Shown piece by piece: positions 1 through 9,611 of a DNA stretch of 64,000 bases. The first letter of the stretch is position 1, and each line of letters begins with the position of its first letter. A model generated the notes under the pieces. The model was not told the origin of the DNA, ran no database searches, and saw only the letters and a program-made list of their open reading frames with translations. Source of the DNA: Nitzschia sp. pyKryTriq1 (lineage: Eukaryota > Bacillariophyta > Bacillariophyceae > Bacillariales > Bacillariaceae); contig OY101130.1 in assembly GCA_956465555.1 (NCBI GenBank), positions 496,001-560,000 on the forward strand, read 5' to 3'. The position numbers and the translations under genes are program-made.

Positions 1-2
1 CA

Positions 3-296
3 ATCTCTCAATATGATACAGGGAAGTTGTATTCCAACCCGCAAGGTCCTAAAAATTACCTCAAACTAGCCGAGCGGAGCGCCACAATGTCCGGATTTGT
101 TCTCGGGCACTTTTTGAGCTCACCCAAGAACCTCATAGCTGCTACGGCTTACATTTTATGGCACTACTTTCGAGGGAATCTGAAATCCTTCGTGCAAGTA
201 GAGAGGGGATTGGACTCCTTTGGTGCGTCGCTAGAAAAGCTCTTGAACGGGAAGAATACCGGCCGTCTGCTTGTCGATGTCACTGGTAATCTATAG
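3..296 (+). CDS. MDR-type NADP-dependent oxidoreductase, C-terminal part
   Basis: This is the last 97 residues of a gene that enters from the left edge; the frame is open to position 3. The text ISQY...GPKNYLKL followed by an RSATMSGFVLGHF stretch and a final GRLLVDVTGN matches the C-terminal end of medium-chain dehydrogenase/reductases of the prostaglandin reductase / alkenal double-bond reductase / zinc-independent alkenal oxidoreductase group, where this part closes the substrate pocket and the Rossmann domain. These enzymes use NADPH to reduce conjugated double bonds of reactive aldehydes and ketones. The cofactor-binding part lies outside the window, so the exact substrate class cannot be judged. 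Confidence 0.75.
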   Translation: MSQYDTGKLYSNPQGPKNYLKLAERSATMSGFVLGHFLSSPKNLIAATAYILWHYFRGNLKSFVQVERGLDSFGASLEKLLNGKNTGRLLVDVTGNL

Positions 297-525
297 TTCT
301 TGTTCTGCGTTTTAGACATGGCTCTATCCCAAATATAGGTGTATTTTTTCATTGTTGAAACATCGTTTTTGTGCCTTTCAACCGTCGCCACTCGCCACAG
401 GAGTCATTTCCAGCCTCCAGACGCGAAGTCTGATGATTTGTAGGTCAGATAATAAAACTAAGTACAGTAGTACAGTAGAGCCAAGAAAGTCGTTTTTTCG
501 TATTCATAACTACATCTCGTTGTAA

Positions 526-1446
526 TTACATTGTTGCTCCAAGGCTATAGTCGCAATTTTTGCCCTCCAGTCGGTCCAACAGACTCGAAAAGTTTCTTGT
601 CGCCGTACCGTCGCCCTTCTCCTTGGCTCGTAAATCAAAACTACGTCCTGCGTATACTTCGGGAAACCGTAACGACTCCAGCATGACTTGCGCGACATCT
701 TCTCTCGGGACCGTTCGGGATTCTGTGCCATCCATGTTATCATCCACGCCGGCGACCAACTCACGCTCGCCACCCGGTTCATTGGTTAGACCTCCAGGGT
801 GGACAATGGTATATGTAAGCTTGGGTGCTTGTTCCATCAGATATACTTCAGTTTTACGTTTCCATTGAACAATCATTCCACCTGATACGGTGCCATCAGG
901 ATTGACTTTCTTGCCAAGGTTGTTGAGAGGATGATCGGGGTTGGTTCCACCCATGGTCGAACACAAAACGACATGAGTTCCTGGAGGGCACGCATCGATT
1001 TGATTCTTCTGTCCTATCCAATCTACCGCTTCGGGATCTCCGTGGGGAAAAGCAAAGACGGGTCGGCCTGTATCAGGATTGATTTCTTCCGTCGGGGCGG
1101 GTTTGGCGGATGTGCAAATGCAAAAGGCATACAGGTTGTCTCCTCCCGCGACTTGCACAGCGGCCTTGATGGCGTCTGGGTTGGTCACATCTGCGACAAT
1201 CACATTGAAATCGGGGACACCCGACTTGACCAATTTCTGTTTTGATTCTTCACTTCTGACCAAGCCCAGGGGTTGGAATTCCTCCGGCAAGGCCAAGAGT
1301 TTGCGGAAGAGTGCCTGACCCGTTTGCCCGCCGGCACCCGTAACAACTACCTTTTTTGGTGCTGTTTGGGCTGCCAGTGCGCACGTTAAATGTACTGACA
1401 TCATGGTAACTGCGATTTGAAAAATCTTCCTGTAAGTCGTTGACAT
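526..1446 (-). CDS. Atypical short-chain dehydrogenase, NmrA/SDR_a5-like NAD(P)-binding protein
   Basis: The 306-residue protein starts with a hydrophobic signal-like segment (residues 1-25) followed by KKVVVTGAGGQTG, the TGxxGxxG dinucleotide-binding loop of a Rossmann fold. Later landmarks are VVLCSTMGGTN, a WKRKTEVYL helix and TIVHPGGLTNEPGG, as in plant chloroplast NAD(P)-binding proteins of the At5g02240/At2g37660 type. The classical YxxxK catalytic pair is not evident, which is usual for atypical SDRs. The open frame extends upstream to 1602, but the ATG at 1444-1446 was chosen because it gives a clean signal peptide. Substrate unknown; entry to the secretory path or the plastid is possible. 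It is divergent from the crotonase gene that follows. Confidence 0.8.
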   Translation of the reverse strand: MSTTYRKIFQIAVTMMSVHLTCALAAQTAPKKVVVTGAGGQTGQALFRKLLALPEEFQPLGLVRSEESKQKLVKSGVPDFNVIVADVTNPDAIKAAVQVAGGDNLYAFCICTSAKPAPTEEINPDTGRPVFAFPHGDPEAVDWIGQKNQIDACPPGTHVVLCSTMGGTNPDHPLNNLGKKVNPDGTVSGGMIVQWKRKTEVYLMEQAPKLTYTIVHPGGLTNEPGGERELVAGVDDNMDGTESRTVPREDVAQVMLESLRFPEVYAGRSFDLRAKEKGDGTATRNFSSLLDRLEGKNCDYSLGATM

Positions 1447-1999
1447 AATGAAACAAAAACTGATACTGTAGTTGATGTATGCGCGGTCAATGTCCTCTTG
1501 GGAAGGTGTCGAATAATGAATAATGCAATGTGATGGATGGAATGCGAGAGGGAACATAAGTGATGGTAGCACATCCCCCGCAGCGGGCAAAATAACGACC
1601 ACAAACTTGAAACTGATCCGAGAAGCCGACGACCATCACGCAATGAGTCAGTCGATGATTTCGGGTGTTTTGATTGGATGGTTGGATCCATATCCACGTC
1701 TGACTTCAAAGCTTGTTCAACAGAAGATTGGGATGACAGCATGGAGTCGTTTGGGTCGAAGATCCGAGCGAGCTTGCCCGGTTTTCGCAGCATCATCTGT
1801 TTCCGTTTTGGGTCCTCTACGATACATAGGTACCTGTACGGTACTTGTGGAGAGGAGTCCCCAGTCCCCAGCATCATCAATCATCATCCTTGTCGTTCTT
1901 ATTCTGAAAAGGAACAGGTGTTCATACATCGAACATCGAACGACCCACAGTGCTGTCCGATACAGTATGACCTTGAATATCTCCCGTACAACTTGTGAG
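1447..1999. other. Intergenic region between divergent SDR and crotonase genes
   Basis: This shared 5' region of about 550 bp contains short GTAC-rich words (for example gtacctgtacggtac near 1830). Open frames run into it from both neighbours but show no protein-like composition. No core promoter motif could be assigned. Confidence 0.4.
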
Positions 2000-3004
2000 A
2001 TGCTGAGGAAGACTCCCTCTAGCTTCTTCCGACGTGGATCCTGCTTGACGACCCCTCTTCGGGCAACAACAACGTGCAGTTTTCGGGGTAGAGGCGAACC
2101 CTGCTTTTATCCAAATCCGATCGCTCGAGAACGACATTATTTCTCGTCATCTTCGAAAGGTGATGACGACGATTCCTCCGCATCTCTTGTCTCCTGGTCC
2201 GTGGATGAAAATTTGAAAGTTGGAACGATAACGTTGCAATCCCCCAAAACATTCAATGCCTTGACGGTGGAAATGGGGCGTGACTTTGAGCGTCTGATTT
2301 CCAAAGTGGAAAAAAAATTGTACGGCGATTCAAACGTTCAAGCCATCGTCCTCCAAGGCGCCGGAGATCAAGCCTTTTCCGCGGGAGGAAATCTCAAGTG
2401 GCTTTTATCGCTTCATGAGAATTCTGTTCATGCCAATGTCGATGCCATGCTGCAATTTTACAATAGTTTCTTGGGAATGCGACAAAAAATACCTGTTCCA
2501 GTCATTGCCGCTCTCCAAGGACCTGCCATGGGCGCCGGGGCCTGCTTGGCTTTGGCGTGCGATTTGCGAGTGGCAGCTACTGGTGGTGTGCCCGTGTTGG
2601 GATTTCCCTTCTCCAAGTTGGGTATTCCTTCGGGAATGGGAGGATTGTATTTGTTGCAACAACAAGGATTCTCGACCGCCAAGGCTACCGAAATCCTCAT
2701 GTTGGGCAAAACACTGACCGGAGAGCAAGCCGATGAATTGGGCTTGATCAATCGACTCGTTCCATCCGATCAAGTCAAAGCCGAAGCACATAGGTTCGCG
2801 GCGGAAATTGCGCAGCGACACCCCGTGGCGATTCGGTCACTCATACGTAGCTGGAGGCTCGGAAAGGATGCGGGACTTGCCGATTCCTTGTATCGAGATG
2901 CGCATGCCCAGGCAATGTGTTATAATCGTGACGATTGGGGACGAGGTCTTCAAGCGGTTGCCGAAAAACGAGATGCCGATTTTGATGCCTACCACTCGAA
3001 ATAG
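2000..3004 (+). CDS. Crotonase-fold enoyl-CoA hydratase/isomerase family protein, mitochondrial
   Basis: The 334-residue protein begins with a basic, Ser/Arg-rich, acid-free leader (MLRKTPSSFFRRG...) typical of mitochondrial import. The crotonase core follows: FSAGGNLKWL (CoA-binding, oxyanion hole), GPAMGAGACLALACDLRVA and FPFSKLGIPSGMGG, then LTGEQADELGLINRLVP. Both glutamates that catalyse hydration in enoyl-CoA hydratase 1 are replaced: the first by Cys in GAGACLAL, the second by Phe in GFPFSKLG. True hydratase activity is therefore doubtful; an isomerase, hydrolase or other CoA-ester role is more likely. An in-frame ATG at 1967 would add 11 residues. No introns are seen. Confidence 0.82.
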   Translation: MLRKTPSSFFRRGSCLTTPLRATTTCSFRGRGEPCFYPNPIARERHYFSSSSKGDDDDSSASLVSWSVDENLKVGTITLQSPKTFNALTVEMGRDFERLISKVEKKLYGDSNVQAIVLQGAGDQAFSAGGNLKWLLSLHENSVHANVDAMLQFYNSFLGMRQKIPVPVIAALQGPAMGAGACLALACDLRVAATGGVPVLGFPFSKLGIPSGMGGLYLLQQQGFSTAKATEILMLGKTLTGEQADELGLINRLVPSDQVKAEAHRFAAEIAQRHPVAIRSLIRSWRLGKDAGLADSLYRDAHAQAMCYNRDDWGRGLQAVAEKRDADFDAYHSK

Positions 3005-3228
3005 GTCTTTAGTGCTGCTTCGAGCAACAAGTAGACTATCACTACCATCGCCGACACCAAAAGATATTTGAGAAGCGTTATTTTCAGCTGCAGTATCAGT
3101 AAAGCTCTAGAGAAGACTTAGAAGGAGTGATGTGTTTTATACTCTGTAGCATTGACATCATGTGCTTGCAGTACTGTAATGCACTGTAATTCATGGTTTT
3201 AGGAGGAAGCCGAAGCAACGAAATACTG

Positions 3229-4029
3229 TTATAGAATCACATCATCCGGATTTCCCTTTTTCTTGAAGAATACCACTTTGGTCAAGAACATCGCCGCCAA
3301 TGTGGAACAAGCTATTGATACAACCTGAAGCGGCTTGTGTTCGTGAAAGCCTCGACGCACGATAATTTGGATCAGACTGACGAAAAGGCCAAACAAACTT
3401 TGCGAAGAATGGAGTGTCGAGTTGATGTAAGACCACAAATGCGCCACCACCGCTCCAATCGAGAAACACACGACATAGGCTTCATCGCGACGGCGCTTGT
3501 CTAATAATTTGTATTCCAACATTATGCGACTGGTAATCCCAATCACAAAACACAGCAAGGAAGAAAGATAGGACAACCGAACCGTGATGAATTCGTACTC
3601 GAAATCTCGCATGAGTACTGCGTAGGCAGATTCGGCTTTGGCCAAGCCGCTGTGGTGGAGTAGTGTCACACCCGCAGCAGTGGCAGTGACTGTCGTGCAT
3701 AGACTTAGCAAAAACGAGAACAGGACGCAAGTATTGTAGAAGCGCGTGCAGAGTCGTTCCGACTTTGATTTTTCTCGCATGGTTCCACCCGAAAGATCGG
3801 TCACAAACAGTGCACCGATAGAAGCACCGAGTATCAAAGAAGCTGGGGTGCGAATACTGGAAAAGTATTCTGCGACAACCCCCGAATAGTCGTGAAGGAC
3901 GACACTGCTGCTGGCACCGCCCCGTAGCGCCGCTGCGATGGGCTGGGATGTCTTGTTTTTGAGTGCTAGTAACTTCCCAAAAGTATTGCTGGCAAGGGCG
4001 GTATGAGCGGGTTTGAAGTTTAAAATCAT
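3229..4029 (-). CDS. Predicted six-helix membrane protein of unknown function
   Basis: The protein has 266 residues. After a polar N-terminus containing ALRGGASSS (a Gly/Ser-rich pattern common near the start of organelle proteins in these algae), about six hydrophobic segments are visible: near residues 61-78, 98-125, 150-172, 186-205, 213-228 and 240-258. Short basic loops (LDKRRRDEAY, FKKKGNPDD at the C-terminus) separate or follow them. No family is recognised. It is divergent from the small gene at 4580, with about 550 bp between the starts. Confidence 0.65.
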   Translation of the reverse strand: MILNFKPAHTALASNTFGKLLALKNKTSQPIAAALRGGASSSVVLHDYSGVVAEYFSSIRTPASLILGASIGALFVTDLSGGTMREKSKSERLCTRFYNTCVLFSFLLSLCTTVTATAAGVTLLHHSGLAKAESAYAVLMRDFEYEFITVRLSYLSSLLCFVIGITSRIMLEYKLLDKRRRDEAYVVCFSIGAVVAHLWSYINSTLHSSQSLFGLFVSLIQIIVRRGFHEHKPLQVVSIACSTLAAMFLTKVVFFKKKGNPDDVIL

Positions 4030-4579
4030 GGTTGCTATGTATTGGTAGGTCGATCAAACAAGCAACAAATTATGCATTGACTTTTCCATTGATCGGGGCT
4101 CAGCATCATTGGACATTACTTGTACCGGCGGATACAATTGGGTGTCCTTTTAGCGACGTTTCGATCTTGTCGCTTCAAAGAGAACCCGGATACATCTGAT
4201 TTCTGTCCTTTCTCGCAAGTACAGCAGGTAGTAGTCATCTGGTAGAGGAATACTACGATACAGCAGTTATCTCTAGTAGCTTTGATAATGACTGGCTACT
4301 GTACCGGTAGAGAGGGCCGATGCAACACACCGGTAGTATGTTGCCAAACGCATCCTCCATAGCTAGCTACTCGCACTCCTCCACGGTACTACTAGCTAGT
4401 AGCGAGTAGCAAGAGGACGAGAATGGTATCTTTCCTGGATTTTGGATAAAAGCGAACCGTAACCGTGCGAAGCGCGGTGCGCGTAATCTTTTGATTAAAA
4501 AACGGGAAGAAGGAAAAAAGATGATGGAAAAGCATCACTGTCACTATTGTGCAACAGTGGAACAAAAAATCCCTCAACC
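4030..4579. other. Intergenic region between divergent genes, CTAG/GTAC-rich
   Basis: The region holds repeated ctagtag/ctactag and accggtag words, densest near 4240-4410 (for example gctactagtagc-type strings). No gene is seen. It presumably carries both promoters. Confidence 0.4.
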
Positions 4580-5098
4580 ATGAGACTGATAATTCTTAGA
4601 TTCTATAATGTGCTATTGCTACTGGTATTGACGAACAGTATTGAGGGCGGAGCGTTTGTGGGAAAGGGAGCTCACGGTCGTCCGCGGCGGCTGCATCGGA
4701 CGACGACGAGCAAGAATTTTCCTAATCAACAACATCCTCCTCCTCGTCCTCCTAACAATAATGATTACCTACATGCTCTTTTCTCGAGTATCCATCATCC
4801 AGAAAATATGGAAGAATTAATGTTGTTGGAGCACCCAGGGGAGAGGGAAGAAATTCAGGGACGTTCCTTTGGGGTTGCGCCAGTGATTCTGTCCGCCATC
4901 AATGCAGTCCTGCTTTTAATTCTTCTCATCACTGCCGCCGCCACCACGGGAGCCAATCTTGCTGCGGACGATAGTGGTCCAGCAAGACAACAGACCACAA
5001 TCATTCAACATTCAAAAATTATTCCCGTGGAACAAACTTTGGTAGCAGAAGATCCGACATGGCTGATTGATGGATCGGCCGGATTCTTTTTCTTTTAA
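4580..5098 (+). CDS. Small plastid-type membrane protein, function unknown
   Basis: The protein has 172 residues. It starts with a signal peptide (ILRFYNVLLLLVLTNSIEGG) followed by AFVGKGAHGRPRRLHRTTTS, an ASAF-like junction and a basic, hydroxylated transit-like stretch, which is the diatom bipartite plastid presequence. A proline/asparagine-rich linker and one strong transmembrane helix (VAPVILSAINAVLLLILLIT, near residues 105-125) follow, then a soluble tail ending GFFFF. The C-terminal phenylalanine run is odd. No known family is recognised. The ATG at 4580 is preferred over an upstream non-ATG extension of the frame because it starts the signal peptide. Confidence 0.6.
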   Translation: MRLIILRFYNVLLLLVLTNSIEGGAFVGKGAHGRPRRLHRTTTSKNFPNQQHPPPRPPNNNDYLHALFSSIHHPENMEELMLLEHPGEREEIQGRSFGVAPVILSAINAVLLLILLITAAATTGANLAADDSGPARQQTTIIQHSKIIPVEQTLVAEDPTWLIDGSAGFFFF

Positions 5099-6465
5099 AA
5101 ACAACTACTGGTATGACGCACCCAAGAGTGACACGAAGCATGAATTTGAATTTTCATGTGGATGAATATGGGCTGGAACTACGTATATGTATCCACAAGG
5201 ATTTTCAGAGGCTTGAGCCAATGATATTGTGGCCGGAGGAAAGCGCAGACACTGCTGGCAAAAACCAAAAAAGCTAGGTTTGATCCACCATCGCCTGATC
5301 GATTCCTGATGGCTGTACCCGAGACATATCCATTTGTGATGTCCAGAGCGATTCATTTATCCGACAAAGATTATGAGTTGATAGTAAATGCATACCTTGT
5401 ATGACCACAGAAAGCAATTGCGGAGCGACAAGCAGATGTTACAAAGTAGAATCATGAAAGTATCGTACTACGACGAGTAGGAAGAGAGGAACTATTCATA
5501 CAAGTACTAGTAGTATGCCCTCAAACGCAAATAATATAGGAATTCGAGTTCATCATATTCTGCCTTACGAACTAGATAGTGGTCCAGGAAGGAAGAAGGA
5601 TGCCAGCCTAGTACTAGTGGTACTATGGAGCGAACAAGGGAGGACCGGAATTGATCTTCACCACCAACGACAAAAGACGATATTTAGAAATTCTCCAAAG
5701 CTAGAGAGCAACCACATCATAGTCAGATCTGACTTTCTAGCTACTACTAGCAGTCTAGTTTTTCCCCGTAACCAATGTGGGGTGAAGTTTCGTCGGTGGT
5801 TGGTAGTGACAGATGAAGTCGAAGAGTGTGTGGTGGAGAGCGTCTCGGCGTCAGAAGTGCGTTTCCGCCCGCCTCCAAAAGATACGAACCCATCACTTCT
5901 CGGAAGCGTTCCGAACCTTCGCCGCCGATGTCAACTTCAGTCATGAGTACCTGAAATAGTGTCAATCACGAAGTGTAACATAAATACTTAGAAGAAATAA
6001 ATCGCAAATCGGCATGTACGGGTACAATAATTTAACGCTCTAATAACGTACCTTTCAAAAAGAAGCCTTATTACTTATGATCTTCTCAAAAAGAAAAATA
6101 ACGTTTTCTTTATTGACCAATCAAATGCTTCTAACGCCTCAATCGAGTTAGTACGTCATTTGTCGTTTGCAAAAAGGTGTTTCAAAAAATATAGCCCCGT
6201 AGGGGACCACGTAGGAAAATAAGATTTTTTGATTGGTCCTACCGCCACTATTTCGAAACGGCCGACGCCATCGTCGGCCTAGCTACCCCTCCTCGTGGAG
6301 CACCACGTACGCACGTCGATTTTGGGCGATTTTGCGAAAAGCAATCCATTCCAACTGCAAACTGAAGTCTAAAAGCAACAACGCCGACAGGCCTGCAACA
6401 AGAAGGACGTCCGTTCACTTATCCATCATCTCTAAGCTAGCAAGTGATACTACTACACTATCACC
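5099..6465. other. 1.4-kb intergenic region
   Basis: No convincing gene. A 143-codon frame (5515-5946) lacks protein-like composition. The last 350 bp are likely the promoter of the gene at 6466 (see the regulatory entry at 6117-6236). Confidence 0.4.
6117..6236 (+). promoter_or_regulatory. Candidate promoter elements: CCAAT, ACGTCA and inverted CCAAT
   Basis: Upstream of the gene at 6466 there is a CCAAT at 6117-6121, an ACGTCA (CRE half) at 6153-6158 and an ATTGG at 6232-6236. ACGTCA/TGACGT words are the core of the CO2/cAMP-responsive elements described in the Phaeodactylum carbonic anhydrase promoter. Function here is inference from position only. Confidence 0.3.
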
Positions 6466-7374
6466 ATGAAGTTCTGCAGTCAGCTCCTTGCTCTTGCCCT
6501 CTTCTCGGCCAGCGGAAATGCCTTCATGGTCCAGGGCCCCTCGGCTCAATCGAAGGTTGTAGTCAAGTCGACCTACGACAACCTTGAAACTCGATTGGCC
6601 GAGGAGCTCTCCGGAACCACTGGTGGCTTGGCGACCCGAGACAGCCAAATTGCCGATATGCAGTTTGCCCGCAACGTCGAAGACCTTGAAATCACCCGTA
6701 TCCAAGGAGGAGGTGCTTTGCGAACGTGGTCGTTCCAGAGCCCCGAAGTGGACCGCCTCCTAGTTGCCATGACGGGAGAGGACCGCACCCTCGACACCAT
6801 GACCCACGAAGGTCGTCTCATGCACGCCCGAGTGTACTTGTGCCAGGGACCTGACAACACTCCCGTGCGAATGGAAATCAAGAGCGGAAAGGGAAAATTG
6901 CGTCCCTTCAAGGCCGTGATTGAAACCCCCGGAGGTCACAGTTCTCTTTTCATCCGCAATATCGGAAACATCGAGTTCCCAATCACTGCCTCTGTTGGAG
7001 CTGCCACTGAAGACCCGGCAGTCGCTGCTGGCTTGGGATTCATGGAACTCTCGCGAGCAATCTATGACATGAGCACCCCAAGAACTCTTCAAGGTGGAGC
7101 CGTTGTTACGTATCCTTTGGAGCCGGCTGTGTCAGGCGCCAAGGTTGTGCTGAAGACTGATGGACGGCCTTTGAATGCTTCCATCGAACTTGTCCAAGGT
7201 CCCAACAGTATCAAGTTCACCGTCGATCTTTACACTGAAGATGGTATTGAGCGCCCTGCCTTTTTCGTCATTCCCACTCCAGGAGCCGGAAACGTTATCC
7301 GAATCGTCAACACTGCCCCCGTTGAATTCCCCTTGATCGTGTGTGTGGAACCGTACATGATCGAGAGTGATTAA
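6466..7374 (+). CDS. Plastid-type protein with two similar beta-rich halves, function unknown
   Basis: The protein has 302 residues. Residues 1-19 form a signal peptide and F20 follows directly (SGNAFMVQGPS), an ASAF-type plastid junction. After a short coiled segment with ATRDSQIADMQ, two halves resemble each other. The first (about 105-185) has LMHARVYLCQGPDNTPV, FKAVIETPG and IRNIGNIEFPI. The second (about 215-300) has LNASIELVQGPNS, FFVIPTPG and IRIVNTAPVEFPL. This points to an internal duplication of a beta-sandwich-like unit. I know no function for the family. The coding sequence shows no introns and uses regular, C-rich codons, which hints at good expression. Confidence 0.8.
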   Translation: MKFCSQLLALALFSASGNAFMVQGPSAQSKVVVKSTYDNLETRLAEELSGTTGGLATRDSQIADMQFARNVEDLEITRIQGGGALRTWSFQSPEVDRLLVAMTGEDRTLDTMTHEGRLMHARVYLCQGPDNTPVRMEIKSGKGKLRPFKAVIETPGGHSSLFIRNIGNIEFPITASVGAATEDPAVAAGLGFMELSRAIYDMSTPRTLQGGAVVTYPLEPAVSGAKVVLKTDGRPLNASIELVQGPNSIKFTVDLYTEDGIERPAFFVIPTPGAGNVIRIVNTAPVEFPLIVCVEPYMIESD

Positions 7375-8912
7375 GTTCGTTCCTCCTTGAGCCTGTGGGG
7401 GGGAAGTGCTGGGCTGGCCAGCCATTTTTTGTCTAGTTAGTATGAGTAACGGGAAAAAGTTTGGCCACAAAAACTCGGCTGACATTTCCGTGTCCGGAGC
7501 AACCATTCTTCTATGATGCATTTGTACTAAGATCGTCGTAACATGTAAGCCAAAGAGCCGTATGCTAATTCCTGTTTTACATAGTGAATCCATTAAGTTG
7601 TAGTCTTGCACTATAGTAGAAGCGTTCCTACACTTCTGGAGGCAACTTTCTAGAATACCTATGATACAAAGGATTGATGATGTACCAGCTGGTGCTCCTT
7701 TCACAGACCCCGTCGCCTTCCTTCTCCGGTACGAGTATGGTCGGTAAAGCTATTTAATTACAGTGCTGTACAAGTATAGAAGTATTTGGTAGGGCCTCTC
7801 TAGCTACTCTCTACTACTAGAGATGAGATAGACTACTAGCTAGAGAGTAAAACTCCTTTCCAACCACCACAACTATCGCCATTTCCGTTCTTCACTATCC
7901 GAAATTCGTGGCCCAACGCTCGCGTCGATCCAAAAGACCAACCGCCAGCCACGTCGACCAATAGCCATGCCTTGCTTGTGATTACAGCACAAGTACCGAT
8001 ATATGTTTTGGTTGATCTTGCTCGCCAAAGTCTTGATATCATGTGTGATGGTGGTCCAATGAGAGGGGAGGAACCAAGACCAGATGGTTTCGTGTCGCTT
8101 TGAACGCGTGGACCAATAAAAATACGGGGTTGTGAAAGACGGGAAAAAATAATTAGAAATACATTGGCGCCATTGTCAAAACGAAAGACAATATCCCTCT
8201 CTACTAGTAGTATTAGAGGGTCCCTGCATATTATGCTAAAAAGTAGTTTTCTCGGTAGTTGTACGCTAGAGCTAGTAGAGACCTTGTGATTTATTGCTAG
8301 CTACTACTAGTAGTAGTAGAGTCGAAATAGGAGTACTTGTGGTCTTGCCAGATGCATGAGGTGGGATGTTGAGAACTCACGTCATCACGCACAACTCTGC
8401 CAACTCTGACGTTTTTGCTTTGGTGGCCCCCGCAGCTGGTACTACCTGTACAGTACTGGTACTGGTACTGTACGTAGGTACCCGTACTTGTAAGCGTCTT
8501 CGAATTTCTTTCAAGCCCGTCCTTTGTCGGCAGGAAGTTTAAGGACCCGGATCCTGGACTACGTACAGACAACAGACACATTACTGGTACATATCGTGGA
8601 AAGTACAAGAACAGTTGGGGTTGGGGTTGGGGTTCCATTTGGGACTGTTTCTGTACATCACGAATCGGTCGTTCGTTCTTCGTTCTGGTTCTGTGCAGTT
8701 GGAGATGAGCAAAAAATCATGATGATGATCGAATGATGACCATGGCCATACCGTATAAAAAACCAGACCTGAAACTCCCATACATAATACCGCGGTACAC
8801 TTATCCTTGGCTAAGACGAACACCCTATTCAAAAGACCTTTTGCTGAAGTCTTTTACCACAGACGCAGTCCCAAAGAACGAGACGGAAATTTCAATTCAA
8901 TCAATCGTCAAT
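7375..8912. other. 1.5-kb intergenic region with CTAG/GTAC-rich words
   Basis: No gene could be supported. Strings such as gactactagctagagag (7830s), ctactactagtagtagtag (8300s) and gtactggtactggtactg (8450s) are typical of the self-complementary low-complexity words seen in the intergenic DNA of this window. The last 180 bp could encode an N-terminal extension of the next protein if a start at 8733 is used. Confidence 0.4.
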
Positions 8913-9467
8913 ATGAGCACCAGCAACACGGTACCCTCCACCCCGACCACGAGCAGCAGCAATCCTACGCTACCCCCGCCATCCTCACAGACTCCACAAG
9001 CTGGAAACCCATCGTCTTCGGCGGCTAGCCAGAGCTATCACCACCTACCGTACGAGGAAAGGCTGCCCAAAATATGGCGCCCCTTGGTGAGCAGTATCGC
9101 TGGATGCATGAGCAAAGCCGAGAAAGCAGGAGCGGAAAGTACACAAGCCAATTGTAAAGAATTGAACGAGAGCGTGGTCACCTTTCTACGGACCAGAATG
9201 GAATTACACCGAATTATCGGTCACGTGGAAGCTAAATTTCAGGGGAAAGCGCAGGAAATCGAAGCACTGGAATGTTATGTACGGACGCAACCAAGACTCG
9301 GTAAGCGAAAACGAAATGAGGAGGCGATTGCTGCAGCAGAGTTGCTGCAGACGGAAATGCAAAAAGTCGCTGCCGATGCTTCTACGACAGTGCACCCACT
9401 TGTAGATACCGACCATACAACAGTCAAAGACATCGCAGATGCCGAGACGACACTAATAGCATCGTAG
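8913..9467 (+). CDS. Ser/Thr/Pro-rich protein with C-terminal helical region, unknown
   Basis: From the ATG at 8913 the protein has 184 residues: a Ser/Thr/Pro-rich disordered start, a YEERLPKIWRPLVSSIAGCM segment and a helical, probably coiled-coil part with KRKRNEEAIAAAELLQTEMQ. The KRKR run could be a nuclear signal. The frame is open upstream to 8733; that extension (PYKKPDLKLPYIIPRYTYP...) is less protein-like, so the shorter start is preferred. No family recognised. It is convergent with the DUF6544/DUF6920-like gene, and the 3' flank carries one copy of a 110-bp repeat. Confidence 0.5.
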   Translation: MSTSNTVPSTPTTSSSNPTLPPPSSQTPQAGNPSSSAASQSYHHLPYEERLPKIWRPLVSSIAGCMSKAEKAGAESTQANCKELNESVVTFLRTRMELHRIIGHVEAKFQGKAQEIEALECYVRTQPRLGKRKRNEEAIAAAELLQTEMQKVAADASTTVHPLVDTDHTTVKDIADAETTLIAS

Positions 9468-9483
9468 TATAATTAGATGTCCA

Positions 9484-9592
9484 TTCATGCCAACGATCTA
9501 CTTTAGACTACTCTAGCAGTGCAATGTCAAGAACGCAAAAAGAGAAGCAACAATTTCGTTTTGCTAAATTAGGCTGTAGACAGAACTTGGTA
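9484..9592. repeat. Dispersed repeat copy R1 (about 110 bp)
   Basis: This copy matches 14354-14463 at roughly 80 percent by eye, sharing ttcatgccaacg, caatgtcaagaac and caaaaagagaagcaac blocks in the same order and orientation. The other copy spans the stop codon and 3' flank of the SulP gene, so this one may be a relic of a duplicated SulP gene end. Confidence 0.7.
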
Positions 9593-9611
9593 TATGCATG
9601 CTTACAACGCA

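Noticed and set aside
5515-5946. 143-codon plus-strand frame
   Set aside because: Composition is not protein-like, no domain is recognised, and a minus frame of similar quality overlaps it.
7132-7704. 190-codon minus frame over the end of the 6466 gene
   Set aside because: It is an antisense shadow extending into the 3' flank.
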